A DNA stretch of 20,247 nucleotides from Paramacrobiotus richtersi. Taxonomy: Eukaryota; Tardigrada; Eutardigrada; Parachela; Macrobiotidae. The translations under genes were made by a program, and so were the position numbers. This document shows, piece by piece, positions 9,814 to 18,739 of this stretch; the first letter of the stretch is position 1; each line of letters begins with the position of its first letter. Under the pieces are notes generated by a model. The model was not told the origin of the DNA, made no database searches, and saw nothing but the letters and a program-made list of their open reading frames with translations. The DNA is taken from positions 1 to 20,247 of the forward strand of contig JAQGAU010001253.1 of assembly GCA_034698045.1 (NCBI GenBank), given 5' to 3'.

Positions 9814-10126
9814 CTAAATTGTTACTGAAAACGCACACAGAGTGGTGTATTCGTCGACATGGGCGTCGAATAATCTTACTAATAATAAGGTGTTGGTGTG
9901 TGAGCGCAGTTGTTTGTGTCACTTCCTCACGCGCGTTTAAGTATTGCCATGTAGCATTGGTTCGTCTAGCCGTCAGGGAAAGCGGACTGCAAAGTACGAA
10001 ACGTTTTGAACAATAATAATGTATCAGTAAGACCTGTAAATAATATCCATTAACTAGCATTTTCGGAATCACCCATGCCCAACCAGAAAGACAACGAAAC
10101 AAAATCGAACATACTATACCAAGCAC
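9814..10126 (-). CDS. 3' exons of a spliced gene, unknown product
   Basis: The last exons read well. A frame runs down to a donor (GTAAGA, 9874-9879). A 55-base intron follows (9825-9879), ending gtgtgcgttttcag, and a short final exon (9814-9824) ends in TAG. Upstream of the donor the frame contains TARRTNATWQYLNAREEV and TTALTHQHLII. It is open back to about 10126, passing two possible acceptors (tatttacag and ctttgcag at 9987), so the 5' boundary is uncertain. The intron size matches the other short introns in this window. No domain is recognised, and whether it joins the exons at 10.3-10.9 kb is unknown. Confidence 0.4.
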
Positions 10127-10346
10127 GCAGCCGACTGCAAGACAGCAGACTCATGGCAGGCTCCTTGCCAAACTAACAATGTGCGCTACTGAAGAACAAG
10201 AACCGTGGCTGACAACAGAGCCTTAAACAGTAATGCAGTTAAGCAAAATATTATGTCATCGCATCGCAAGTCAAGATGTGACAAAAAAATGAAAACTCAG
10301 TACAAACGTTCCGGCTGCGGTGGGTTGCTTCCCAAACTGATCAGTT

Positions 10347-10514
10347 TCACCATTCAAGGACAAGAACCAAATACTCATCGCGGCATATCTTGACCAGAAT
10401 GTGCGCAGTAATACGGGTTAGCTTGTCCAACTCCAGCTTACTCAGATCACTGCGTCTCCACGTCTTGTCCCGGAACTGGTTGACGTTGATGAGGATCAGC
10501 ACTTTGGCGTTCGT
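10347..10514 (-). CDS. Candidate exon, 55 codons, unknown product
   Basis: This frame has no ATG but reads like protein: it starts TNAKVLILINVNQFRDKTW, passes SDLSKLELDKLTRITAHILV and ends DEYLVLVLEW. The hydrophobic and charged spacing suggests beta strands and helices. A strong acceptor (tgtattttcacag) lies just upstream, but a TGA separates it from this frame. A GTGAAA donor could cut the 3' end. A competing frame through the same bases is also open, so the reading frame is not settled. Confidence 0.28.
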   Translation of the reverse strand, partial: TNAKVLILINVNQFRDKTWRRSDLSKLELDKLTRITAHILVKICRDEYLVLVLEW

Positions 10515-10734
10515 TCAGGAGCTGTGAAAATACATGTACAGTAAGCAATCACTCGAAAAGCACGTCGACAATAGAACAATAATCTGTACACAGAAAGATA
10601 TGGGGCTCTTGCAGTCGGCAAATCAATATACTCTGGACTGAGCCGAATAGACAACAGTCTGTACCTCCACAAGTGTTGTGCAGGTCGCTATATCCGAATC
10701 AGGACTCATTCACACCGCCCATCGGGCCAAATCC

Positions 10735-10860
10735 TCAATGCTCAATAGCGGCAGACTCTTGTCCAACAAAATCCCTCACGGTGTCCACCGATACCTCTCC
10801 ATCAATCCGTGCTTTCATAAGACACACGAGGACAGATGTCTGCAGATAAACCCCAAACAT
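10735..10860 (-). CDS. Candidate exon, 41 codons, unknown product
   Basis: The ATG-started frame contains MKARIDGEVSVDTVRDFVGQ and ends SAAIEH. An acceptor (tttatctgcag) lies inside its first codons. The peptide looks like a soluble helical segment. A second frame starting at a repeated ATTGAG (IEDLARWAV) picks up where this one stops, which could reflect a 7-base duplication that broke the frame. It may belong to the same gene as 10347-10514. Confidence 0.22.
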   Translation of the reverse strand: MFGVYLQTSVLVCLMKARIDGEVSVDTVRDFVGQESAAIEH

Positions 10861-11640
10861 TCTGTTTTATAGAGGATAGTCTTTGCCTTCGGTATTCCTT
10901 ACTTTATATCCGGACAGCACCACAGTCACGTTCTTCAACACTAATCTGTGACAAACAGACGAGAAACAGTACAACTATGTAGCGACATGATCGAGGAAGC
11001 TGCTGAAACATTCCACTCTGGTAAATATCTGCGTACACCGCCGATCATACCGCCGAACTCCCAGGCAAGATTGTTTAATAGAAGTTTGTACAGATGTAGC
11101 AGCTGACTTACCTGCAGAATTTACGTGTTTCCTTTATGTACAACCTTTCAGACTATGATTACAAATGCCAATAGTTTCAGTTTAATGTTACGCTCGAATA
11201 GTGAACCACTGGCACTCGGGATGTTGTTCTTTGTTTGCTTAATTGTCACGGTAATGAACCAGGTTCGCATGTCCCGTTTGGTCATATGGCGACATTCGTG
11301 ATGTTCCTTGACAGTGAACACAACGTTTATTGCATTTATTAGCCAAAACTGTTGTTTGCCATATAACCTGCAGGTGCTTCTATCAACCTGGCCATCCGGA
11401 GAAGCACAACAAGAACAGTGAACGATAGACACAGACCTGAAATATGCAGCGGAAAAGTTGCCCGCTGCACCGCAGCGAGCGGTCAGATTGTTGATCGGTG
11501 TCCAATCCACTGCCCGTGCTGGGGAGAGCGCCGTAGTCGATGATTTTCGTCCTGCCAGTCCAACGTTTCAGGAAGCCAACGCTAGGGCCTGCACCGTACA
11601 AGAGTCTATTGTCGTCGGCTACATGTAGCATACGGCTTAC

Positions 11641-12054
11641 CGGAAGTATAGCGGTCATAACGAAGTTCCACGTAGAGCACAGCCTGCGCGCTATGGTTTG
11701 ATGCAAACCATCCAGATACGTGAGAATGTCGGCCACAACTTCCTTAGGAACTTCCTGCATTAGAGAACGAGAATCGGTTCCCTGCACAGCAACCGTTGCT
11801 GGATTGACATTGAAAAGCGACTGGATCGATGGAGTTGACGCTTCAGCTGCGCTCTTCGCTAGGCACACTGCAGAGGATGCAATTGTACCTGCGGCCGACA
11901 ACTGACCGGCAGTCGAAGCCGCAAACGGTGATGTACAGGAAACCGGTGGAACTAGCCTCCTCATCGCACCCTGTTTGTCTTTCGAGCGTTTCCGCTTCGT
12001 AGGCGGTGTTACTCCGAGCATACGGTATAGTGCATACCCGGGATGATGATATCC
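11641..12054 (-). CDS. Exon with F-box-like segment
   Basis: A clear acceptor (gtcttgctcttcag, ending at 12055) opens a 138-codon frame, and a good donor (GTAAGC, 11635-11640) closes it in phase 0. The exon begins GYHHPGYALYR. It carries a basic cluster (PTKRKRSKDK) that could be a nuclear signal, then about 70 Ser/Ala/Thr-rich residues of low complexity. The last 40 or so residues fit an F-box: VPKEVVADILTYLDG, then ARRLCSTWNFV. Known F-box proteins bind Skp1 in SCF ubiquitin ligases through this segment; that role is inferred here from motif shape only. Without splicing, the frame runs on to 11383 with no recognised domain. Upstream exons probably lie at 12.2-13.0 kb. Confidence 0.5.
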
Positions 12055-12228
12055 CTGAAGAGAGCAAGACGTACGTCATATTTGTAACGTTTGTTGCTTC
12101 TCTGCAGTGATCAAAACTGCTTCTATATCGAAGTCTTACGGAACACGGAATGTGAACATAATCCTGTTACGGAATCAGAGTCCGCGCAGCATAAAAACCA
12201 ACAGTCCAAAAACCAAGTTCATTAAATA

Positions 12229-12339
12229 CTATATTCCCGTGCAATTTGTCAATTCTTTTCTATAGTTTGGCCAGTGGTGAATGTATGTGGACATTACCGA
12301 CGCGTACCTAAAGTTTCCGTTTCCGGGTGCGACGATAAT
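12229..12339 (-). CDS. Candidate exon, 36 codons
   Basis: An acceptor (cgtttaattccag) opens a frame reading IIVAPGNGNFRYASVM, then STYIHHWPNYRKELTNC, to a TAG. The IIVAPGNGN start resembles a beta strand plus Gly-rich turn, but I do not assign a fold. A second frame through the upstream part (VVTRINGGVLHVLKTAGL, HRDYHGRLIPDYRRTRKRK) is also protein-like, so the frame choice is open. Confidence 0.28.
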   Translation of the reverse strand: MIVAPGNGNFRYASVMSTYIHHWPNYRKELTNCTGI

Positions 12340-12450
12340 CTGGAATTAAACGGCCATGATAATCACGATGCAAACCCGCTGTTTTGAGAACATGAAGCAC
12401 ACCGCCATTGATGCGAGTCACCACCTTGCATTGCGCCCAGCAGTTGATAT

Positions 12451-12653
12451 TTAATAAAGTGATCCACGAGACCGATCAATAGCTGGCGTTGTGTACGCAC
12501 CCGGTGACGGCGACCCACTGGAGAATCCATTCGGCAGTTGAGCTACTTCCTTGTTGAAATCGCCCCTTTGGACCATTTGCATATAATTTTTCCTCGCGCG
12601 CACCCGTTGTCCTGGAACAATTTTGACCAACTGGCTGCTGGTATCGTAATCCG
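12451..12653 (-). CDS. Candidate exon, unknown product
   Basis: The frame reads FGSDYDTSSQLVKIVPGQRV, then a basic ARKNYMQMVQRGDFNKEV and a Ser/Pro-rich GFSSGSPSPG, where a good donor (GTGCGT) occurs. A TTTAG acceptor sits just before the first Phe. A 37-base intron would join it in frame to the exon at 12712-12872 extended by a few codons. That is very short but not impossible given the other introns here. Confidence 0.3.
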
Positions 12654-12711
12654 AACCAAAGCTAAACAACTACTGGCAGTGAACTCCCCCTTTAGCACAG
12701 CTCCAGGATAC

Positions 12712-12979
12712 CATTTTGCGGGTTCGTCTCGTCGAACACGCCGACACGAAACAGAGCGTCCACTGTCGCGTTCCCCGAAGTCTGATACTGTTCGTCACTG
12801 AATACTCGCAGTCCATAGTGGTAAATCACGCCGAAAGGAAACTGCTGAGGCGCTATCCCTCTACCGAAATCACTGATCAAGGCTCATCAAGCCCTGTTCA
12901 GCGCAGTCAATAACGCGGCCATAATGCACCAATCCGTCGGCATCGACGCTATTCCAGTGTTTAATCCAGTTAACGGCAT
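12712..12979 (-). CDS. Two candidate exons joined by a 57-base intron
   Basis: Exon a (12930-12979) starts at an ATG (MPLTGLNTGIASMPTD). A GTGCAT donor and a TTGATCAG acceptor remove 12873-12929, including two tandem TGA codons. Exon b (12712-12872) continues in the correct phase: DFGRGIAPQQFPFGVIYHYG, then LRVFSDEQYQTSGNATVDAL, FRVGVFDETNPQNG, ending near a GTATCC donor. The peptide looks like a folded soluble or secreted domain, but I do not recognise it; DFG alone is not evidence of a kinase. A competing frame in exon a (NWRHLFEHAVNWIKHWNSV) is equally open, so this start is tentative. It may be the 5' end of the F-box gene. Confidence 0.35.
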
Positions 12980-12999
12980 GTTCGAACAAATGACGCCAG

Positions 13000-13407
13000 T
13001 TCGAGCTTGGTTTCTTTAATAAGCTATTGACTCTCTGTTCGAATTCCATAAAACCGTCCGCTTATCACCGACAACTGATTTGACGTAAAAATTCTCATAC
13101 CCAACACATTTCTTAAACGACCACATACAAAAATGAAAAATCGTTACTGAATGACAGATGAAAAGTGACGGTACATGAAGAAGGAGACGATAATGCACGG
13201 AAATAAACGTACACGCAACACCAAAATCTGAACGAAACGCAAGTATCAGAGAAAAAACCACTTGAAAACTGGACAAGCAAAAGTCCTGACGAATCCACGA
13301 GACCTAATACTCCAACTCATGACAAGACCGATACGCTCAAATGGAAAAAAAACATTACGGGCAGCCACATCCAACTGCCCAAACATTACGCACAAAATTC
13401 CAGCTAT
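13000..13407. other. 3' flank of the six-exon gene; no gene
   Basis: Two overlapping minus frames (13016-13276 and 13113-13298) are open but disagree with each other and lack splice support. The motif CATTACG occurs three times (13352, 13384, 13422), spaced 32-38 bases, across the stop and 3' flank of the gene above. Confidence 0.5.
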
Positions 13408-16400
13408 TCATTCATCCAGGGCATTACGCACATGACGACGCTTCAAAATACCTGCAAAGTACGACCGGTCAAACCACCACGACATAACGCAGCATATGAG
13501 CTTGCGAAGAGCGCTCAGCAGACTACACATGATCGTCCGACTTGCTACTTACGTTTGCCGCGAGCTGGCGGCTCGGATTCAGGCTCATCAGGATTAGCGC
13601 CATCTTCACTCTCTGACTGCTCATCAGGACCGGAGCCATCTTCACTCTCTGACTGCTCATCAGGACCGGAGCCATCTCCACTGCCTGACTGCTCATCAGG
13701 ACCGGAGCCATCTTCACTCCCTGACTGCTCATCACGATCGGCGCCATCTTGGCTCTGCGGCTGCTCTTGACGTCGAGGACCCGCATCACCGCGGCCACCA
13801 CCCCCCAATCCGCGCTCATCATCTCCCTGAACGTTCGTGTAGCCGTTCTCCTCGGGCAAAACTCCAGCAGTGACTGCCTCCCAGAAACCTCGCACTGCAA
13901 CCAATGCACCGAATGTCAAGCCACGACATGACGACAATCGAGCTAATGGCTTGCATTACCCGTACCGTCACTGTGCTCAGGTTTAGCCATCTCCTTCTTC
14001 CAGCAATCGCGGAGACATCCCAACATCTCAGCCTGGCCGCAGCGGGCCTTGGTCAACTCGGCACCAACGAGCGCGGCGGGAACGGTGCCTGCTTCCGGTT
14101 GCCCTCCGCTGATTTCCTCCTACAACAACCGTCAGGTGATTGCAAGACACATTCAAGCAGTGCGCCGACTCGTACCATCAGTCGCAGATATCCAAACAGC
14201 CCCGCATAAGGCCGGATATAGTAGGAGCTATTCCCCAGCCCTTTGTAGTTGCTGGAATGACTCAGGAACGTGGCGTTCCGATCGTTCTTGATGGCTGCGA
14301 TGAACTCGGGTATGTCCTTGTCCCGGAGGGATCCCAGTCGTTTAATATAATCCGCAGTGGTTTTGTCCTCAAACAGCGGCAACACGTACTTCAGCATTGG
14401 CTTTTGGAGACCGTCCAGCCCGTTTTTCTCCTCCCAAGTGCACCTCAATTCACCAGTCACGTTGTCGAGTTCGAATGAATCAGGCCACTCCTGTAAGCAC
14501 CAAGACTCATATTGCCATCGTGATGCAGATTTCGCCAATCTTACCGTGACATCTCCAAGATGATGCTTTGCAACATAGAGCATTTTGTACAGGACCGGAA
14601 GCCACGCTTCCTTAACCTTCCAAGTGCTATACAGTCCTGGCGGCTGCAAAACGATAAAGTTGTTTATCGGACGATGTCGGTTATACTTCTTGTCACACTC
14701 ACTATGTCTAATGTCATCGTACTGTATGTAGACATTCATAGGTAATTGCTTTATTGTTGTTGGAACATCGCAACTTACGATAATTGCAATATATGACGGA
14801 TCAGCCGTCATGCGCTGAAATTCTCTTTGTGCCACGGCCTCGCCATAGTCCTCGGGGTTTCCGGTCAAATACTTTTCGATGCGCCGATCCCATTCGGACT
14901 TGTCAGCCTTCACTTTATGGTCTTTAATCATTTGTGCCTTGGCTCCCTCGTCATGTTCCCACTTTTGCTGACGATCATTCAGTAGGGACGCATACGCCTG
15001 GCTATCCTCGAATATGTTCAGCAAAACTCCCTGCAACACAACCGAGACGACTTAAGAAACGATGTTTTCCTGTCATGCGCTTAGTGTAATCTGCATCTGC
15101 TCACATACTGGCAGAGAAAATAGAGGATCAGCAACGAAGATCTATACTATACAACCAGACGTACGTATATGCAGCAAAATCCGAACGCTTAACATGTTTG
15201 ACTACTGCGGCCGAACAAAGAACAACTCAATCCTTACCAACATTCCTCTCATGTTTTGACTTGTTTTTCGCTCAAAATCCGTTTTTGCTGTAAGTGCTTC
15301 TCCTTTCCAAGTTTCGATCGTACTGTTGGCAGAATCTAATTTGACGGTGCGGAGTTCTTGTCCAAATTCCTCCAGGGTCCCATCCACTTCGTGACTGTTA
15401 ACAGTCTGCTGATGATCACGGTCGTTGATCTGATCGGTTAAGTCATTTTTTAAAGTTGTTGAAAATAATTTTTGAAAGTAACAAATCGAACCGATTCTAA
15501 TGGTTCTTTCTGCCTTCTGATCCCGAAATTATCACAATCTAACGTAAAAATCACCAAATATCTCTGTGTGAACAGAGAGTTATGAGTTATCTCTAAAATA
15601 CACGAATCCCGGTAGAAAATGCATCATGGTTACCGTGACCAACAACAACAACACACACACCGCCCAAGTTACGTCACTTCCACTAGAATTCAGAAAATTG
15701 CCCAGTGTCTTAACGGAATAGCGCCACCTGGGCGGTGTGTTTGTTGTGGTTTTCAAGTGCTCACTTTATCACGGTAGCCACGGCCCATTCTCTGTTTGAG
15801 TTGGCGTCTTTTTCAGAGCTGCTTTAAAACACTAGATTTACCTAGAAGAATTTGATAGTTTTTACACAGGAGTATGCTGATTTCAGGAATATAATGCAAA
15901 ACGAACCAACGAAATCGGTTCGCTCTGTGACTTCTGAAAACTGCTCATCGATAATCTATAGCATACATTATAAATGATCAGTAAGAGTACTCTACATGGT
16001 TCCACAAGCTAGCGTTCTGTAAGCTGTACCGAAGGCTGAACTGTCCAGCAAATGGTGTAAGTCGTACACTTTTGGACAGGTTTACGCAAAGTCAGTCGTC
16101 GAATTCTAGAAGGCGAGAAAACAACTAATCCTGGTTCGCTACAGTGTATATCACACAATTAAGTTCAGATACACGGTAATTTTCAATCTTAACACACTGC
16201 AAAAAAAAACTGGAAAACCACAACAAACTGATATTTTTGAAGTAATACTCGTGCAATGGAGCGAAATTACGAAACTGCAGAATATCGACCGAATAATGCT
16301 CGCCAGTATATACGATTTCGGTTACGGTTCCTCACGGTATTAACAATTTGTATGGTTGACGGAGTGCCTGAACTCACCTGGAATGATGGCGCAGCAGCGG

Positions 16401-16497
16401 TGTTCTGAGACGGTCCAGGAGCGACGGCGTTGGGCGGTGCAAGAGCGGCGGGAATGCTCGCCACGGGAGGCTTGCCCTTGCTTCCCTGGAGAGGCAT
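13408..16497 (-). CDS. Six-exon gene, 568-aa acidic-repeat protein of unknown function
   Basis: Exons on the minus strand are 16497-16378, 15429-15238, 15030-14176, 14119-13966, 13894-13553 and 13451-13408 (stop TGA). Lengths sum to 1707 bases and every junction keeps phase. Donors are GTGAGT, GTAAGG, GTACGA, GTACGG and GTAAGT. Introns are 948, 207, 56, 71 and 101 bases. Residues 1-40 are Pro/Ala-rich. Residues 41-165 are charged and helical (RDHQQTVNSHEVDGTLEEFG, DRQQKWEHDEGAKAQMIKDH), possibly coiled coil. Residues about 185-389 look globular and Trp-rich (SRWQYESWCLQEWPDSF). Residues 416-428 hold CX7CX3C. Residues about 495-545 are 12-residue acidic repeats (DEQSxSxDGSGP). The tail is basic (GKRILKRRHVRNALDE). 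No family is recognised. The second exon could instead start at 15516, and the ATG could be preceded by more coding sequence, since the frame is open upstream for about 35 codons. Confidence 0.65.
13575..13765 (-). repeat. 36-bp tandem repeat inside exon 5
   Basis: There are four full 36-base units (13599-13634, 13635-13670, 13671-13706, 13707-13742) with partial units on both sides. Units differ by only a few bases, mostly at positions giving Glu/Gly changes. In the spliced frame each unit encodes DEQSxSxDGSGP. Because the period is a multiple of three, a second frame is also open and encodes a Met/Val-rich repeat, which is an artefact. Copy number is likely to vary between individuals. Confidence 0.85.
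15626..15781. repeat. Inverted repeat inside intron 1
   Basis: The left arm (GGTTACCGTGACC, then AACAACAACA and ACACACCGCCCA, to 15666) is mirrored at the right (TGGGCGGTGTGT at 15729-15740, TTGTTGTGG to 15749, then ATCACGGTAGCCA at 15769-15781). The arms surround about 60 bases. Imperfect spacing suggests a decayed miniature element or a hairpin in the pre-mRNA of the six-exon gene. Confidence 0.65.
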
Positions 16498-16499
16498 CT

Positions 16500-16880
16500 T
16501 TATCCGTCCGTAACGAAGCGTCGAAGAATGGGATAACGGCGCGATTTTATGATTGCTGCCTCGAGAAAACTGTACTCATTACAAGACTACAAGTAATAAA
16601 TCGTTAACGTAAAAATATACGTTTTTTAGAATGGCTGAAATGCGCTTCGAAGTCTATTTATCCAGCTCGTAGAATGATATCAAGTTCTATGTCTGAGTGA
16701 GTGGCAAGACTGCCAAAAATTTTCCGGCTAGTGAGTGACGAGCACGACGCAGCCTGTTGAGTTATAGCTGACAAAACTCTGAGTCTGTCTGCCCAGTGTC
16801 AAAAACCGAAACCAGACAGACAGACACGGAGCCATATACGCCTGTTTCGTCTGCCACCCTTGCAAGTTAGTCCCGCCTCC
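16500..16880. other. Gap between two minus-strand genes; upstream region of the six-exon gene
   Basis: No supported exon occurs here. It should contain the promoter and 5' leader of the six-exon gene, but I can fix no TATA box or start site. A small hairpin (GTCTGTCTG at 16783-16791 against CAGACAGAC at 16813-16821) lies within it. Confidence 0.45.
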
Positions 16881-17775
16881 CTTCGCACTGGATTAGACGT
16901 GCTGCAGCATAACGGCGTCTGGCCGTTTGCTATACCACAGCCGTTTTCAGCTCATTCAAAATCATACAGGGATTTCTGGTACTTCAATTGTGTATACAGA
17001 GTCTGTACGCGTGCACAACTGATATTTAAAGTCAGAATTTCCAAAGATTATTCGGTGCCAGCTGTCCGTAGGTCGTCGATTTCAGTAAGCTGTGGGCCAC
17101 GAGCTGATAAGCTGGATCACTGGCCAGGGAGATTAAAAAAACTTGAAACAAGGGAGTAACGTGGTTCATTCTGGTACAAAATGACAACGTCTGTCCAGAT
17201 GAAATGTCGTAGAAGGGCCAAATATGCGGAATCATTCGGTGCTCCTCGGTAGAGTTCGGTCATATGTACACTGGACGAATATTGGCATAAGAAACTTGAG
17301 CCAGACCTTGAAACTGGCTGGCTCCAGTAGCCACTTCCGGGAACCATTGATCGTTTTTATGGCCCAACACACACATAAGAGCTCTCACTACCAGTGTTGA
17401 TATCCAGTCTGAACTCGGAGACCTGGAGAAAAGTATGCTATCAACTAATTCGCATGCATGCCAGCATGGCAGCCGGAAGCACGCCACGTCCCATGCGGCC
17501 CGAAGCATCAGAATCGGCGGGCGTAGGTGCCTGCGAAAACAGTGGCGCAATGAACAAATGCTCCACCCCGTCCATGGTGCATGACGTCTATTGCGCCCCG
17601 TTACGGCTGCTGCTTGATCAGTCCCATACGAAGCATTATGGTGATCGTAATCGCGGGCGCCACGACGCACTCCTAATGTACTGGCCAACAGTAGTATCAC
17701 CGTGCACAGCACATCACTGAACAGTGCACTTTTAACTGGCCAACAGCCCAGACGGCAGAACAAGAATCTGATCAT
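16880..17775 (-). CDS. Receptor-like gene or pseudogene with ANF-receptor-type ligand-binding domain
   Basis: From an ATG at 17775 the frame gives a likely signal sequence (FSDVLCTVILLLASTLGV). A 74-base intron (17531-17604, GTAACG...TTTTCGCAG) joins it in phase to SDASGRMGRGVLPAAMLACM, which resembles the start of extracellular domains in receptor guanylate cyclases and class C GPCRs. Farther on are VRALMCVLGHKND, EVATGASQFQGLAQVSYA, then in another frame ELYRGAPNDSAYLALLRHF, IWTDVVILYQNEPRYSL, and MILNELKTAVV near 16950. These fit, in order, the conserved blocks of that ligand-binding fold. Frame changes lie where no good intron is evident (a 23-base gap near 17423-17445; a one-step shift after VSYA), and a stretch between the first and second blocks is shorter than usual. 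It is either a decayed copy or a gene with introns I could not resolve. Start and end are approximate; no membrane or catalytic part is seen. Confidence 0.38.
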
Positions 17776-17909
17776 TGATTCTGATGGTCCGTAGAACACT
17801 GGTTCCAACTGCAGGTTAGTCCCAGTCCAACAAATTTCAGGGGAAGCGACGCCTGTTTCTAAACAAGATCGGTCATTTTGACGTTTGAGATGCTTTCTGG
17901 TTTGCATCG

Positions 17910-18430
17910 GATCAGCTGGTCAAACCGTTATAGTTCGCAGGTGTACTTCCAGCATTCTGATGTTCTCAGAAAATAGAGCAGCTTCTCGGTTTATGTGTTA
18001 CAGTATATGCCTGTTTGCTTGCAAGGATTACAGTTAACCCGAATACCGGATTTTTCCCGGGTTATCAGCGCTCAAATCAACATATCGTGTTTCTGCAAAT
18101 CGTGCGAATCTTTCGAGACTCCGAAACATCAGCCACTAATCCGCATGATGTTAAAATGCACATCTGTTTCAGGAAGTGTCTGACGCTTCCGTATACGCGC
18201 TCCAGCCAATGACGCGAGATTGTTAGCAGATGCTGAGTACATTTCACCGAACGGCACTAGTAACCTGCTTTGTTAGCCGAACCGTGTTTTGTGATGTCGG
18301 AGTTGGTGCGTCGGATCCGGGCCTTGCGACCTGGCACTTACAATGCTCAAAATGATTACTCATGCGTCCAATACAGATAAAATGCTACAATTCAATATAC
18401 GGTAATTCGATCGGTGCCATAACTGGATAA
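17910..18430. other. No confirmed gene
   Basis: A plus-strand frame after a GGATTACAG acceptor (18036 to 18212: NPNTGFFPGYQRSNQHIVF, then LQIVRIFRDSETSATNPHDV) is open to a TGA and could be an exon, but nothing joins it. Otherwise I see nothing. The region is upstream of the receptor-like frames. Confidence 0.35.
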
Positions 18431-18435
18431 GTGCA

Positions 18436-18552
18436 TGCTGCTAGCCCTTATGTGGATAACCCTCCAATCAGAATTTGCGCAATACTGCAAAGCAGTAGGT
18501 GAGCGCTCACCAACGGGGGTATCCATGTAAGGGCGAAAAAGCAGCTATAATC
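18436..18552. repeat. Long imperfect hairpin
   Basis: GCTGCTAGCCCTTATGTGGA with TAACCCTCC at the left (18438-18473) pairs with GGGGGTATCCATGTAAGGGC then AAAAAGCAGC at the right (18515-18545). The interior contains the perfect palindrome GGTGAGCGCTCACC (18499-18512). The 117-base structure could be a miniature transposon or a structured RNA. It is not a tRNA. Confidence 0.65.
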
Positions 18553-18702
18553 CACTTATGGCACAGATCGAAGTACTCTAGAAACATGACAATGTTCTGC
18601 GTATTTTACAGACATGAAGTCCTGTGGTTAAATAAACTGCATAATATGACTGGGCTGTATGGACCTTGCTGTGTGATTGTTCTGCCTCATATTTGAGGAA
18701 AA

Positions 18703-18732
18703 ATACCAGGTTTAAAAGTACCAGGTTTACTT
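18703..18732. repeat. Short tandem TACCAGGTTTA pair
   Basis: TACCAGGTTTA occurs twice, 16 bases apart, in AT-rich non-coding sequence. It is a minor direct repeat with no evident role. Confidence 0.6.
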
Positions 18733-18739
18733 ACTTTTG

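Noticed and set aside
12712..12872. DFG motif as a sign of a protein kinase
   Set aside because: No HRD, APE or Lys-containing motif accompanies it; a three-residue match is not evidence.
10347..12980. Idea that TGA is read as an amino acid in this genome
   Set aside because: The 568-codon spliced gene uses TGG for its many Trp residues and contains no in-frame TGA before its stop; introns explain most of the broken frames.
13523..13909. Second long frame through the tandem repeat giving a Met/Ala/Val-rich repeat protein
   Set aside because: Open only because the repeat period is 36 bases; the splice phase from the upstream exon selects the acidic frame.
14049..14745. Plus-strand frames opposite exons 3 and 4 of the six-exon gene
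   Set aside because: They are shadows of the minus-strand exons with no splice or start support.
17394..17720. 108-codon plus frame opposite the receptor-like region
   Set aside because: The minus strand has a signal sequence, a matched intron and ordered receptor-like blocks; the plus frame has none.
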